Assembly (NCBI GenBank): GCA_963789255.1
Contig: CAWBJW010000003.1
Coordinates: 62,001-126,000 of the forward strand
DNA length: 64,000 nt
Direction: 5' to 3'
Source: DATARH01 sp963789255
GTDB lineage: Bacteria > Pseudomonadota > Alphaproteobacteria > ATCC43930 > CGMCC-115725
The position numbers were made by a program, and so were the translations under genes. Of this stretch, positions 38,026 to 46,149 are shown in pieces. The notes below the pieces were generated by a model. The model ran no database searches. It was not told the origin of the DNA and saw only the letters and a list, made by a program, of their open reading frames with translations. Each line of letters begins with the position of its first letter. The stretch's first letter is position 1.

Positions 38026-38957
38026 TCCGGGCTGTCGAGGCCGAGCATCAGGCCCAAATTCTGCACCGCGGCGCCGGAGGCACCCTTGCCGAGATTGTCG
38101 AGCCGCGCCACCAAGACCGCCTGGCGCCGCACCGCGCTGGCGTACACGCTGAGTTCGAGGCGGTTGGTGTCGTTGAGCGCCTCCGGCTCCAGCTTGCCGC
38201 CCGGAGCGGGTTCGACCACCCGGACATAGGCGCAGCCGCGATAGGCGGCGGCGAGCGCCTCGTAGAGATCGGCGCCGTCGGGCTTGCCCGGCAAGGTGTC
38301 GAGATGGAGCGGCACCGACACCAGCATCCCCTGGCGGAAATGCCCGACCGACGGCACAAAGATCGGGCGGCGGGAGAGGCCGGCGTAAAGCTGGGTTTCC
38401 GGGACGTGCTTGTGTTCGAGGTCGAGCGCGTAAAGCTCGAAGGCCGGGCCGCCATTGCGGTCGTGCGCCTCGATCATCGCCCGGCCGCCGCCGGAATAGC
38501 CGCTGACGGCGTTGATCGAGATCGGGTAGTCGCGCGGGATCAGCCCGGCTTCGACCAAGGGGCGCAGCAGCCCGATCGCGCCGGTCGGATAGCAGCCGGG
38601 ATTGGCGACCTTGCGCGCGACGGCGATCTGCCCGGCCTGGCCCGGCATCATCTCGGGAAAGCCGTAGGTCCACAGCGGGTCGACCCGGTGCGCGGTGCTG
38701 GCGTCGAGCAGCCTGGGCGCGGCGGCGCCAAGACCGTCGGCGAGCGCCGCCGCCTCGCGCGCCGCCGCGTCGGGCAGGCACAGGATGACGAGATCGACCT
38801 CTTCCATCATGTCGCGGCGCGCCGCCTTGTCCTTGCGCAATGCCGATGGCAGGCTTTTGAGCGCGATCTCGGGCAGCGCCTCGAGCCGCGAGCGGATGCC
38901 GAGGCCCGTCGTGCCGGCCTCGCCGTCGATGAACACGCTGGGCTTGTTGCTCGCCAT
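38022..38957 (-). CDS. argC: N-acetyl-gamma-glutamyl-phosphate reductase, short type
   Basis: This 311-residue NADPH-dependent enzyme of arginine synthesis has VFIDGEAGTTGLGIRSRLEA at the dinucleotide-binding N-terminus, the catalytic Cys in KVANPGCYPTGAIGLL, and the NAVSGYSGGGRAMIE and HFRQGMLVSVPLHLD regions. The length and sequence fit the short (type 2) ArgC class. The ATG at 38957 is chosen because TTGGAGGAG lies upstream of it. ArgJ, in the same pathway, is encoded at 20 kb. Confidence 0.92.
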   Translation of the reverse strand: MASNKPSVFIDGEAGTTGLGIRSRLEALPEIALKSLPSALRKDKAARRDMMEEVDLVILCLPDAAAREAAALADGLGAAAPRLLDASTAHRVDPLWTYGFPEMMPGQAGQIAVARKVANPGCYPTGAIGLLRPLVEAGLIPRDYPISINAVSGYSGGGRAMIEAHDRNGGPAFELYALDLEHKHVPETQLYAGLSRRPIFVPSVGHFRQGMLVSVPLHLDTLPGKPDGADLYEALAAAYRGCAYVRVVEPAPGGKLEPEALNDTNRLELSVYASAVRRQAVLVARLDNLGKGASGAAVQNLGLMLGLDSPD

Positions 38958-39009
38958 CGCTCGCTCCTCCAACGACAAATCTCGCCGCTACCCGGCAGGT
39001 CCGTCAACG

Positions 39010-39204
39010 CTATGATACATAGCGCGGCTCGGCCGATACGGCGCGCTGGCGCCACCACAGCACGGCGCCCGCGGCGATCGCGACAAACGGCATGACGGCG
39101 ATCTGCACCGCGATCGGCAAGGTCGAGAGCGCCTTGTCGGGTGCCAGCGCCTGGCACACCACGAGGATCACGACGGTGCGGCGACCGGCCGGGATGGCGA
39201 ACAT
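39010..39204 (-). CDS. Short membrane protein, possibly an MFS transporter remnant
   Basis: This 64-residue frame has two hydrophobic segments: RRTVVILVVCQALA and VQIAVMPFVAIAAGAVLWWR. The first resembles the opening helix of some major facilitator proteins, but the rest of such a protein is missing, so a deletion remnant is likely. A small two-helix protein is the alternative. It begins 6 bp after thiL ends on the same strand. Confidence 0.4.
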   Translation of the reverse strand: MFAIPAGRRTVVILVVCQALAPDKALSTLPIAVQIAVMPFVAIAAGAVLWWRQRAVSAEPRYVS

Positions 39205-39210
39205 CAGGCG

Positions 39211-40188
39211 TCAGAAGTGGCGATAACCGGCGGTCGCGACCGGGATGACGCGGCCGGCCGCGTCGAGCAGTCGAACGCCTGCGCCGTCGTCGATCGCGCC
39301 GATCTCGGTAATCGTCACGCCGGTTGCCGCGGCGAGGTCGCGGATTGCCTTTTCTGCTTCCGGCGGCGCGGTAAACAACAGCTCGTAATCGTCGCCGCCG
39401 GTGGCGAGCCGCGCCCGCATCTCCTCGGCATCGGCGACGATCAGGCGTGCGGCCGGGGACAGTGGCAGCGACGCGAGCGCGACCGTGGCGCCGGTCTGCG
39501 ACGCCTCGCAGATATGGCCGAGATCGGCCAGGAGCCCATCGGAGACGTCGCACATCGCATGCGCGATGCCGGCGAGGCGCGGTCCCAATCCGGTGCGTGG
39601 CTCGGGGAGCTGAAAGCGCGCGACCAAGGCGGCGCGGTGCTCGGGCGCGAGATCGGCGTAGCCGCCGCGCAGCACCTTGAGCCCGAGGAATGCGTCGCCG
39701 ATCGTGCCGCTGACCCAGATCCGGTCGCCGCGACGCGCGCCGCCGCGGCGGACCTCGGCGCCCAACGCGACCTCGCCGAGCGCGGTCAGCGACAAGACCG
39801 CCGGCCCCGAAGTCGCAACCGAATCGCCGCCGAGGAGATCGACGCCGAAGCGCCGCTGATCTTCGGCGAGGCCCTCGGCAAAGCGCGCCACCCAATCGTC
39901 GCCGAGCGTCGCCGGCAAGGCCGTCGCCAACAGGTAATGGAGCGGGCGCGCGCCCATCGCGGCGAGGTCGGACAGGTTGACGCGCAGCAGTTTCCTCGCG
40001 ACGCGGTCCGGCGGGTCCTCGGGCAGGTAATGCACCCCCTCGACGATCGCATCGACGGTGACGACGAGCCGATGCCCCGGGGCGCAATCGACCAGCGCCG
40101 CATCGTCCTTGAGGCCAAGCCCGCCCGGCCCGGCGAGCGGCGCAAAAAAGCGCTCGATGCGCCCGAATTCGCCGAGCCCGCTGGCCAT
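39211..40188 (-). CDS. thiL: Thiamine-monophosphate kinase
   Basis: This 325-residue enzyme phosphorylates thiamine monophosphate to the active diphosphate. It has GEFGRIERFFAPLAG, GLKDDAALVDCAPG with Mg-binding Asp residues, VVTVDAIVEGVHYL, KLLRVNLSDLAAMGARPLHY, LLGGDSVAT, MCDVSDGLLADLGHICEAS and ARLATGGDDYELLFTAP. Length and motif order are standard. It lies downstream of nusB on the same strand, a common alphaproteobacterial order, but a palindromic repeat separates the two. Confidence 0.94.
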   Translation of the reverse strand: MASGLGEFGRIERFFAPLAGPGGLGLKDDAALVDCAPGHRLVVTVDAIVEGVHYLPEDPPDRVARKLLRVNLSDLAAMGARPLHYLLATALPATLGDDWVARFAEGLAEDQRRFGVDLLGGDSVATSGPAVLSLTALGEVALGAEVRRGGARRGDRIWVSGTIGDAFLGLKVLRGGYADLAPEHRAALVARFQLPEPRTGLGPRLAGIAHAMCDVSDGLLADLGHICEASQTGATVALASLPLSPAARLIVADAEEMRARLATGGDDYELLFTAPPEAEKAIRDLAAATGVTITEIGAIDDGAGVRLLDAAGRVIPVATAGYRHF

Positions 40189-40207
40189 GATTACGGCCGC
40201 CGCGTTG

Positions 40208-40324
40208 TGCGTCCTTCGAGACGCGCTTCTGCGGAGCGCTCCTCAGGATGACGTAAGTAATGGATGGAATTAAGAAAGAACGTCATCCTGAGGAGCCCGC
40301 AACGCGGGCGTCTCGAAGGACGCA
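40208..40324. repeat. REP-like palindromic element between nusB and thiL
   Basis: The arms at about 40208-40255 and 40280-40324 are inverted copies, starting TGCGTCCTTCGAGACGC and ending GCGTCTCGAAGGACGCA, around an AT-rich loop. It is the same family as the element at 21529-21637. It could act as a transcript-stabilising or attenuating hairpin between nusB and thiL. Confidence 0.85.
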
Positions 40325-40351
40325 TCGATGCTTGTCCAAGGCGCATCGATT

Positions 40352-40846
40352 CTACAGATCGGCGCCGCGCAAGGTGCGGGCGAGGCGGTCGAGAACCCCG
40401 TTCGCCAGCCCCGGCTCCTTGCCGGTGAAGAAGGCGTAGGCGATCGCGACATACTCGCTCATCGTCACCCGCGGCGGAATGTCGGCCCGGTGCACCAGCT
40501 CATAGGCGCCGGCTTCGAGGATCAGCCGCAACAGCGTTTCGAGGCGCGACAGCGGCCACTCGTCGCTGAGCGCCGCCGAGAGGGTCTCGTCGAGCCGCTC
40601 GCGGTCGGCGGCGACGCCGCGGACGATGTCGGCAAACAAATCCTCGTCCGCCTCGCCATAGAGATCGCCGTCGATCTCATGGCCGAGGCGGTCGCGCACG
40701 AACTCGCGGATCGCCGCCTCGGTCCCCAGGCCCGGGTTCAGCTCCAGCTGATAGAGCGCCTGCACCGCGCCGAGCCGGGCGACGCTGCGCCGCCGCGCGC
40801 CGCCGCTGTGGCGTGGCGCGCCCTCGGCCGCGCTGGCCGGGTTCAA
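40352..40846 (-). CDS. nusB: Transcription antitermination factor NusB
   Basis: NusB pairs with ribosomal protein S10 on boxA RNA during antitermination of rRNA operons. This 164-residue all-helical protein shows RSVARLGAVQALYQLELNPG, DIVRGVAADRERLDETLSAA, LLRLILEAGAYELVHRADIP and VTMSEYVAIAYAFFTGKEPG. Its start overlaps the ribH stop by 4 bp (ATGA), the ribH-nusB coupling seen in many bacteria. Confidence 0.93.
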   Translation of the reverse strand: MNPASAAEGAPRHSGGARRRSVARLGAVQALYQLELNPGLGTEAAIREFVRDRLGHEIDGDLYGEADEDLFADIVRGVAADRERLDETLSAALSDEWPLSRLETLLRLILEAGAYELVHRADIPPRVTMSEYVAIAYAFFTGKEPGLANGVLDRLARTLRGADL

Positions 40847-41295
40847 GGTGCGCTCTCCGCGAAGCGGCGCTTCAGGTCGATCAGCGCAAGGCAGGCGCGG
40901 GTCGCCTCGCCACCCTTGTCGCGCCCGGCCTTATCATGTCCGGCGCGCACCAGCGCCTGCGCCTCGTTCTCGACGGTCAGGATGCCGTAGCCGACGGCGA
41001 AACCGTCGCGCACCGCCAGATCCTGCAACGCCCGCGCGGTTTCGGCGCAGATATGGTCGTAATGGGTCGTCTGGCCGCGGATCACGCAGCCGAGCGCGAC
41101 AAATCCGTCAAAATGCCCGCCCGCCTTGGCGACGAGGGCGATCGCCGGCGGGATCTCGAAGGCGCCGGGCACCGCGACGATCTCGCAGGTCGCGCCGGCA
41201 GCGGCGACGGCGCGCTCGGCGCCTTCCCGCAGCAGCGCGGCGATGTGCGGATAATAGGGCGCCTCGACGAGCAGCAGATGCGGGGGGCGGGTCAT
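40843..41295 (-). CDS. ribH: 6,7-dimethyl-8-ribityllumazine synthase
   Basis: RibH condenses 3,4-dihydroxybutanone phosphate with the pyrimidine intermediate to form lumazine. This 150-residue protein has VPGAFEIPPAIALVAKAG, FVALGCVIRGQTTHYDHIC with the proton-shuttling His, and VGYGILTVENEAQALVRAG. It forms a tight run with ribE (2 bp gap) and nusB (4-bp overlap). Confidence 0.95.
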   Translation of the reverse strand: MTRPPHLLLVEAPYYPHIAALLREGAERAVAAAGATCEIVAVPGAFEIPPAIALVAKAGGHFDGFVALGCVIRGQTTHYDHICAETARALQDLAVRDGFAVGYGILTVENEAQALVRAGHDKAGRDKGGEATRACLALIDLKRRFAESAP

Positions 41296-41297
41296 GG

Positions 41298-41918
41298 TCA
41301 GCTCTGCTCCGGAATATCCGAACGGGTCGCGAGCAGCCGGGCGACATAGCGCGCGATCGGGTCGATTTCGAGGTTCATGCGCTGGCCGGGCCGCGCCTCG
41401 CCAAGGCTGGTATGCGCCAGCGTATAGGGGATGAGGTTGACGCCGAAACGATCGTTGGCGATCTCATTGACCGTCAGGCTCACCCCGTCGAGCGCGACCG
41501 ATCCCTTGGCGGCGATATAGGGCATCAGCGCCGCCGGCGCCGCGATGACGAACCGCACCGACTCGCCCTCCGGCCGGCGATCGACAAGCCGCGCGGCGCC
41601 GTCGACATGCCCGGACACGAGATGGCCGCCGAGTTCGTCGCCCAGCCGCAGCGCGCGCTCAAGGTTGACCGGCGTGCCCGCGGTCCAGTCGCCGAGCGTC
41701 GAGCATGCCAGCGTCTCGGCCGAGGCCTGGACCGTGAAGGCGCCCGGCTCGACGGCGACGACGGTCAGGCACGGTCCCGAGCAGGCGATCGAGGCGCCAA
41801 GCGCGATCCCGGCGCTGTCGTAAGCGGTTGCGATCGTCAGCGCGAGGCCGCCATCGCCCCCCGCGCCACGGCGCAGCCGCAGCACATGCCCGACATCGGT
41901 GATGATTCCGCTGAACAT
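41298..41918 (-). CDS. ribE: Riboflavin synthase alpha chain
   Basis: This 206-residue enzyme dismutates two lumazines to riboflavin. It has two homologous beta-barrels: the first opens with the hallmark MFSGIITDVGHV and includes IACSGPCLTVVAVEPGAFTV; the second includes GHLVSGHVDGAARLVDRRP and VALDGVSLTVNEIANDRFGV. The C-terminal helix ends the protein. It sits between ribD and ribH. Confidence 0.95.
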   Translation of the reverse strand: MFSGIITDVGHVLRLRRGAGGDGGLALTIATAYDSAGIALGASIACSGPCLTVVAVEPGAFTVQASAETLACSTLGDWTAGTPVNLERALRLGDELGGHLVSGHVDGAARLVDRRPEGESVRFVIAAPAALMPYIAAKGSVALDGVSLTVNEIANDRFGVNLIPYTLAHTSLGEARPGQRMNLEIDPIARYVARLLATRSDIPEQS

Positions 41919-41946
41919 GGCCTTAAGCTAGGAGCACGCCCGGCGA

Positions 41947-43113
41947 TTAGCCAGCCCGTTTCACGCATGCCCGGAAGGTCGAGAGCACGTCATCGCCGAC
42001 CGTTTCGGTCGAGAGCCGTTCGAAGGCCGGCGCATCGGCCAAGGCGTCGAGGCCAAGGGCGGCGATGGCGGGCATCGCGTCGCCGCCGAGCAAGAGCGGC
42101 GCGTGGAGCCAGACCAGCCGGTCGACCGGCCCCGCGCGCAGCAATGCCGCCGCGAGATGGCCGCCGCCCTCGACGAGGAGCCGGGTGAGGCCACGCGCGC
42201 CGAGCAGGCCGAGCGCCTGCGCCAGATCGATATGCCCGGCCGCGTCGGGCTCCGCCGCAATGATCTCGACCCCGGCGTCGCGCAACGCCTGCTGGCGCGC
42301 CGGATCGGCCGAGTTCAGCGTCACCACCCAGGTCGGGGTGTGGCGCGCCTCGGCAATGAGGCGCGCGCCGGGCGGGATGCGCAACCGCCGGTCGAGCGCG
42401 ACCCGCACCGGCGAACGCTCGCCGAGGCCCGGCAGGCGGCAGGTCAGTTGCGGGTCGTCGGCGATGACGGTGCCGGTGCCGACCAGGATCGCGTCGTGCG
42501 TCGCGCGCAACAGATGGGCGCGCTGGCGCGCCATCGGGCCGGTGATCCAGCGGCTTTCGCCCGACGCGGTGGCGATGCGGCCGTCGAGCGAACTCGCCAG
42601 CTTCAGCGTCACCAGCGGACGGCCGAGGCGCACGCGCTGGAAGAACCCGGCGTTGATCTCGCCTGCTTCCGCCGCGCAGAGCCCGGCCTCGACCTGGATT
42701 CCGGCCGCGCGCAAGCGCGCCAGCCCGGCCCCGGCAACCCGCGGGTCGGGGTCTTCGAGTGCGGCCACGACGCGGCGCACGCCTGCGGCGATCAGCGCGT
42801 CTGCGCAGGGCGGCGTCCTTCCGTGATGGCAGCACGGTTCGAGGGTGACGTAGGCGGTGGCGCCGTGCGCCGCGGCGCCGGCGCGGGCCAATGCCTCAGT
42901 CTCGGCATGCGGCCGCCCGCCGGGCTGGGTCCAGCCGCGGCCGACGATTTTGGCGTCGCCGGCGATGACGCAGCCGACCGCCGGGTTGGGCCAAACATTG
43001 CCGAGCCCGCGCCGCGCCAGGGCCAGCGCCGCCCGCATCGCGTGCAGGTCTGCGCGTTGCGGGGTGGGGGTTCCTCGCAACGACACTGTCGCAGGCGCCC
43101 TCTCACTCGCCAT
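41947..43113 (-). CDS. ribD: Bifunctional riboflavin deaminase-reductase RibD
   Basis: This is a 388-residue protein. The N-terminal deaminase has PNPAVGCVIAGDAKIVGRGW, GGRPHAETEAL and zinc-binding YVTLEPCCHHGRTPPC. The C-terminal reductase has VTLKLASSLDGRIATASGES, RWITG, GTGTVIADDPQLTCR and LTRLLVEGGGHLAAALL. It performs the second and third steps after GTP cyclohydrolase II. The start ATG at 43113 overlaps the nrdR stop by 11 bp; an internal ATG at 43038 is an alternative. Neither ribA nor ribB is in view. Confidence 0.94.
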   Translation of the reverse strand: MASERAPATVSLRGTPTPQRADLHAMRAALALARRGLGNVWPNPAVGCVIAGDAKIVGRGWTQPGGRPHAETEALARAGAAAHGATAYVTLEPCCHHGRTPPCADALIAAGVRRVVAALEDPDPRVAGAGLARLRAAGIQVEAGLCAAEAGEINAGFFQRVRLGRPLVTLKLASSLDGRIATASGESRWITGPMARQRAHLLRATHDAILVGTGTVIADDPQLTCRLPGLGERSPVRVALDRRLRIPPGARLIAEARHTPTWVVTLNSADPARQQALRDAGVEIIAAEPDAAGHIDLAQALGLLGARGLTRLLVEGGGHLAAALLRAGPVDRLVWLHAPLLLGGDAMPAIAALGLDALADAPAFERLSTETVGDDVLSTFRACVKRAG

Positions 43114-43561
43114 CGGCGGCGATGCGGCCGACGAACTCGCCGAAATCCTTGGCCTCGCGGAAATTGCGGTAGACCGAGGCGAAGCGGATATAGGCGACCT
43201 GATCGAGGATCGACAGCGCTTCCATGACCTCCTCGCCGATTTGCTCGCTGCGGATCTCCGTCTCGCCGGAACTTTCGAGCTGGCGCACCAGCGAATTGAT
43301 CATGCGCTCGACCCGCTCCGGCTCGACCGGGCGCTTGCGCAGCGCGACGTAGATCGAGCGGGCCAGCTTCTCGCGGTCGAACGGCTCGCGCTGGTTGTTC
43401 TTTTTCATCACGGTCAATTCGCGCAGCTGCACCCGCTCGAAGGTGGTGAAGCGCGCTGCGCAATTGCCGCAAAACCGGCGGCGGCGGATCGCGCCGCGAT
43501 CGTCGGTCGGGCGCGAATCCTTGACCTGGGTGTCATCGGCACCGCAGAACGGGCAACGCAT
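43103..43561 (-). CDS. nrdR: Transcriptional repressor NrdR
   Basis: NrdR senses ATP/dATP and represses ribonucleotide reductase genes. This 152-residue protein begins with a zinc ribbon (MRCPFCGADDTQVKDSRP, then RRFCGNCAARFTTFERVQ), followed by the ATP-cone domain (VMKKNNQREPFDREKLARSI, AYIRFASVYRNFREAKDFGE). The ATG at 43561 has GAGGAGG and gives the family length; a longer open frame upstream is ignored. The glyA-nrdR-ribD order is common in alphaproteobacteria. Confidence 0.95.
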   Translation of the reverse strand: MRCPFCGADDTQVKDSRPTDDRGAIRRRRFCGNCAARFTTFERVQLRELTVMKKNNQREPFDREKLARSIYVALRKRPVEPERVERMINSLVRQLESSGETEIRSEQIGEEVMEALSILDQVAYIRFASVYRNFREAKDFGEFVGRIAADGE

Positions 43562-43604
43562 GTCCTCCTCCCACTCGTCGTACCCGCTTGCGCGGGTGGT
43601 CACA

Positions 43605-44993
43605 TCAGGGGCGGTCCGTATTGGGACAGACCGGGTCGGGATAGATCGGGAAGCGGGCGCACAGCGCGGCAACGGCCTGGCGCACCCGCGTCTCGACCGA
43701 CGCATCGCCGCCGGGGTCTGTCGCCAGCCCGCGCAATACCTCGGCGATCCACTCGCCGACCTGGCGGAATTCGGCGACGCCGAAGCCGCGCGTCGTCGCC
43801 GCCGGCGACCCCAGGCGAACCCCCGAGGTGATGGTCGGTTTCTGCGGGTCGAACGGAATGCCGTTCTTGTTGCAGGTGATGCCGGCGCGTTCGAGCGCCT
43901 GCTCGGCATCGCGGCCGGTCAAGCCCATCGGGCGCAGATCGACGAGCAGCAGATGCGTATCGGTACCGCCCGACACGATTGCCAGACCCGACGCCGCGAG
44001 GGTCGCGGCGAGGGTTTGCGCGTTCTCGATGACGGCGCGCGCGTAAGCGGCAAAGCCGGGCCGCAATGCCTCGCCCAAGGCGACGGCCTTGGCGGCGATC
44101 GCATGCATCAACGGGCCGCCCTGCAAGCCCGGGAAGATCGCGGAATCAATCTGCCGGGCGATGTCGGGATCGTTCGTGAGGATCATCCCGCCGCGCGGGC
44201 CGCGCAGGGTTTTGTGCGTGGTGGTGGTGACGACATGGGCGTGGGGCAGCGGGCTCGGATGCGCCCCGCCGGCGACGAGGCCGGCGAAATGCGCCATGTC
44301 GACCATCAGATAGGCGCCGACCCGGTCGGCGATCGCGCGAAACCGGGCGAAGTCGATGATCCGCGGATAGGCGCTGCCGCCGGCGATGATCAGGCGCGGG
44401 CGATGCGTCTCGGCCTGGCGCTCGACCTCGGCGAAATCGATCCGTCCATCCTCGGCGCGCACGCCGTAGGTCGCGGCGCGGAACCATTTGCCCGACAGAT
44501 TGGGCGGTGCGCCGTGCGTCAGGTGGCCGCCGGCGGCGAGCGACATGCCGAGAATGGGATCGCCGGGCTTGAGCAGCGCGAGATAGACCGCCTCGTTGGC
44601 CGGCGCCCCGGCATGCGGCTGCACATTGGCAAAGCCGCAGTCGAAGAGTTGCTTGGCGCGGTCGATCGCGAGCCGCTCGGCGACATCGACAAAGCCGCAC
44701 CCGCCGTAATAGCGGCGCCCGGGATAGCCTTCGGCATATTTGTTGGTCATCACCGAACCTTGCGCTTCGAGCACGGCGCGCGAGACGATGTTCTCGCTGG
44801 CGATCAGCTCGATTTGCGATTGCTGGCGCCGGCATTCGCCGGCGATTGCCGCGGCCAGTTCCGGATCGGCGGCACCGAGCGGATCGGAAAAAAAGCCGGT
44901 TTCGCGCACGGCCGACGACGGGAGAGCTGAGGAGATCGCCAGGACAGCACCTCTCGGGGCAGGGGGAAGCAAGCGGCCGCGGTGACTTGCCAT
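43605..44993 (-). CDS. glyA: Serine hydroxymethyltransferase
   Basis: GlyA is a PLP enzyme that converts serine and tetrahydrofolate to glycine and methylene-tetrahydrofolate. This 462-residue protein has QIELIASENIVSRAVLEAQG, NKYAEGYPGRRYYGGCGFVD, VQPHAGAPANEAVYLALLKP, DMAHFAGLVAGGAHPSPLPH and the PLP-binding Lys in VTTTTHKTLRGPRGG. About 30 residues before the usual N-terminus are extra, so an internal start is possible. It leads the run glyA-nrdR-ribD-ribE-ribH-nusB. Confidence 0.93.
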   Translation of the reverse strand: MASHRGRLLPPAPRGAVLAISSALPSSAVRETGFFSDPLGAADPELAAAIAGECRRQQSQIELIASENIVSRAVLEAQGSVMTNKYAEGYPGRRYYGGCGFVDVAERLAIDRAKQLFDCGFANVQPHAGAPANEAVYLALLKPGDPILGMSLAAGGHLTHGAPPNLSGKWFRAATYGVRAEDGRIDFAEVERQAETHRPRLIIAGGSAYPRIIDFARFRAIADRVGAYLMVDMAHFAGLVAGGAHPSPLPHAHVVTTTTHKTLRGPRGGMILTNDPDIARQIDSAIFPGLQGGPLMHAIAAKAVALGEALRPGFAAYARAVIENAQTLAATLAASGLAIVSGGTDTHLLLVDLRPMGLTGRDAEQALERAGITCNKNGIPFDPQKPTITSGVRLGSPAATTRGFGVAEFRQVGEWIAEVLRGLATDPGGDASVETRVRQAVAALCARFPIYPDPVCPNTDRP

Positions 44994-45312
44994 AGCCTAC
45001 CATATCTCGGGCGCCGGTGTCAGCCGCCTACCAGACATCGCGTGACAACTCGGACGGGGAGCGAAGATGCCCGCCTCGCCTGGCGGCGGCCGCCGCAAAT
45101 CTTTGAATGAGAGCGACAACCATTGATCAGACGCCGCCCTCGGCCGGCAATCGCAAGGGCACCCGCGCGCTTCTCTAGCGCGGGGCAAGTCGTAGCCCGG
45201 GGAGCTTGTTGACCAATACTGTCTCTCCTGGCGGTTTCGGTTGACACGACAAACTCGCTCTGCGATTATCACGAATCGTCGAACTCAGAATCGGATCGAG
45301 GGAGTGGAGAAC
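44994..45312. other. Divergent regulatory region between glyA and mucR
   Basis: No gene is seen. The region serves both glyA (minus) and mucR (plus). The only clear signal is the mucR promoter at 45241-45269. About 100 bases close to glyA are AT-richer than average and may hold its promoter, but no consensus pair is convincing. Confidence 0.5.
45241..45269 (+). promoter_or_regulatory. Sigma-70-type promoter of mucR
   Basis: A perfect -35 hexamer TTGACA (45241-45246) is followed by 17 bases and a -10-like GATTAT (45264-45269, four of six consensus bases). The mucR start codon is 44 bases downstream of the -10 hexamer. Confidence 0.6.
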
Positions 45313-45762
45313 ATGGCGGAATCAGCGGCGCTCAAGATGGCAGAAGATGAATTGCTGCGAATGACCGCCGAGGTCGTGTCGGCCTATGTCAGCAACAACA
45401 CCTTGGCGACCGGACAACTGGCCGACGTCATTCAGGCCGTCTACAACTCGTTGCGCGGTCTGGAAGGGCAGGCGGCCGTGCCTCCGGCCGAGCCGACCAA
45501 GCCGGCCGTGCCGATTCGCAAGTCGATCACTCCAGAATATCTGATCTGCCTCGAAGACGGCAAAAAGCTCAAGATGCTGAAGCGGCATCTGCGCTCGACC
45601 TATAATTTGACGCCGGACGAATACCGGGCGAAATGGGGGCTGGCGCCGGATTACCCGATGGTCGCGCCTCGCTATGCCGAGCAGCGTTCCGAGTTTGCCA
45701 AAAAGATCGGTCTCGGCCGCGGCACCGGGCGGAATTCGGCGAGAGGCTCCGCCAGAAAATAG
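45313..45762 (+). CDS. MucR/Ros-family transcriptional regulator
   Basis: This 149-residue protein has the MucR plan: a helical N-terminal region (LLRMTAEVVSAYVSNNTLAT, QLADVIQAVYNSLRGL) for oligomerisation, then a zinc-finger-like DNA-binding domain (YLICLEDGKKLKMLKRHLRS, NLTPDEYRAKWGLAPDYPMV). MucR proteins are H-NS-like silencers of AT-rich DNA that also autoregulate. The second His expected in the finger (RHL-x-x-H) is Thr here, so zinc may not be bound, as reported for some Mesorhizobium Ros homologues. The start ATG at 45313 has GGGAG and GGAG upstream. Confidence 0.92.
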   Translation: MAESAALKMAEDELLRMTAEVVSAYVSNNTLATGQLADVIQAVYNSLRGLEGQAAVPPAEPTKPAVPIRKSITPEYLICLEDGKKLKMLKRHLRSTYNLTPDEYRAKWGLAPDYPMVAPRYAEQRSEFAKKIGLGRGTGRNSARGSARK

Positions 45763-45799
45763 CCCGGCCGGCCGGCCGGCGACCTCGGCGCCCTTTTTT
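45763..45799 (+). terminator. Possible Rho-independent terminator of mucR
   Basis: Directly after the mucR stop lies a run of GGCC palindromes, then a small hairpin (GGCG, loop, CGCC) followed by six T residues at 45794-45799. The stem is short, so this is a moderate-confidence call. Confidence 0.45.
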
Positions 45800-45845
45800 G
45801 TCGTAGGAGGCGGATGCGGGAGGCTGTCGCGCGGCTGCGATAAGC

Positions 45846-46131
45846 GCTGACGATCTCGGCGAGGCGGAGCGTTTGATCCGCGACAGCGCCCGCGCCTATT
45901 GCCAGGGAAAGCTGTTTTCCGCGCGTCTTGACGGCAAATCGCGAGCAGCGCTTCGATCTGCTGCCCGGAGTCAAGGGGCCGCGCGGACCGGTCTCCTGCC
46001 TCAACAACGCGCGTTACGGCATCGCCTGGGGGGCGCTCGGCGCCGCCGGGTTCTGCCGGCACGCGGCACCCACTTACACCCTCGAACGGCGCCAGTTCGG
46101 CCGCCCGCTTGCCGCCAACCTGCTGAAGTTG
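45846..46131 (+). pseudogene. gcdH: Glutaryl-CoA dehydrogenase relic
   Basis: Two pieces of one acyl-CoA dehydrogenase gene survive on the plus strand. The first, from 45846, reads EAERLIRDSARAYCQGKLF, the N-terminal helix of GcdH. The second, in another frame from about 45957, reads LLPGVKGPRGPVSCLNNARY, then GIAWGALGAAGFC and TLERRQFGRPLAANLLKL, the substrate-binding region. The roughly 200 codons between them and everything after are missing. It cannot make an enzyme. It ends 20 bp before the acyl-CoA dehydrogenase gene on the other strand. Confidence 0.75.
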
Positions 46132-46149
46132 TGCTCCCGCCGCCTCGCC

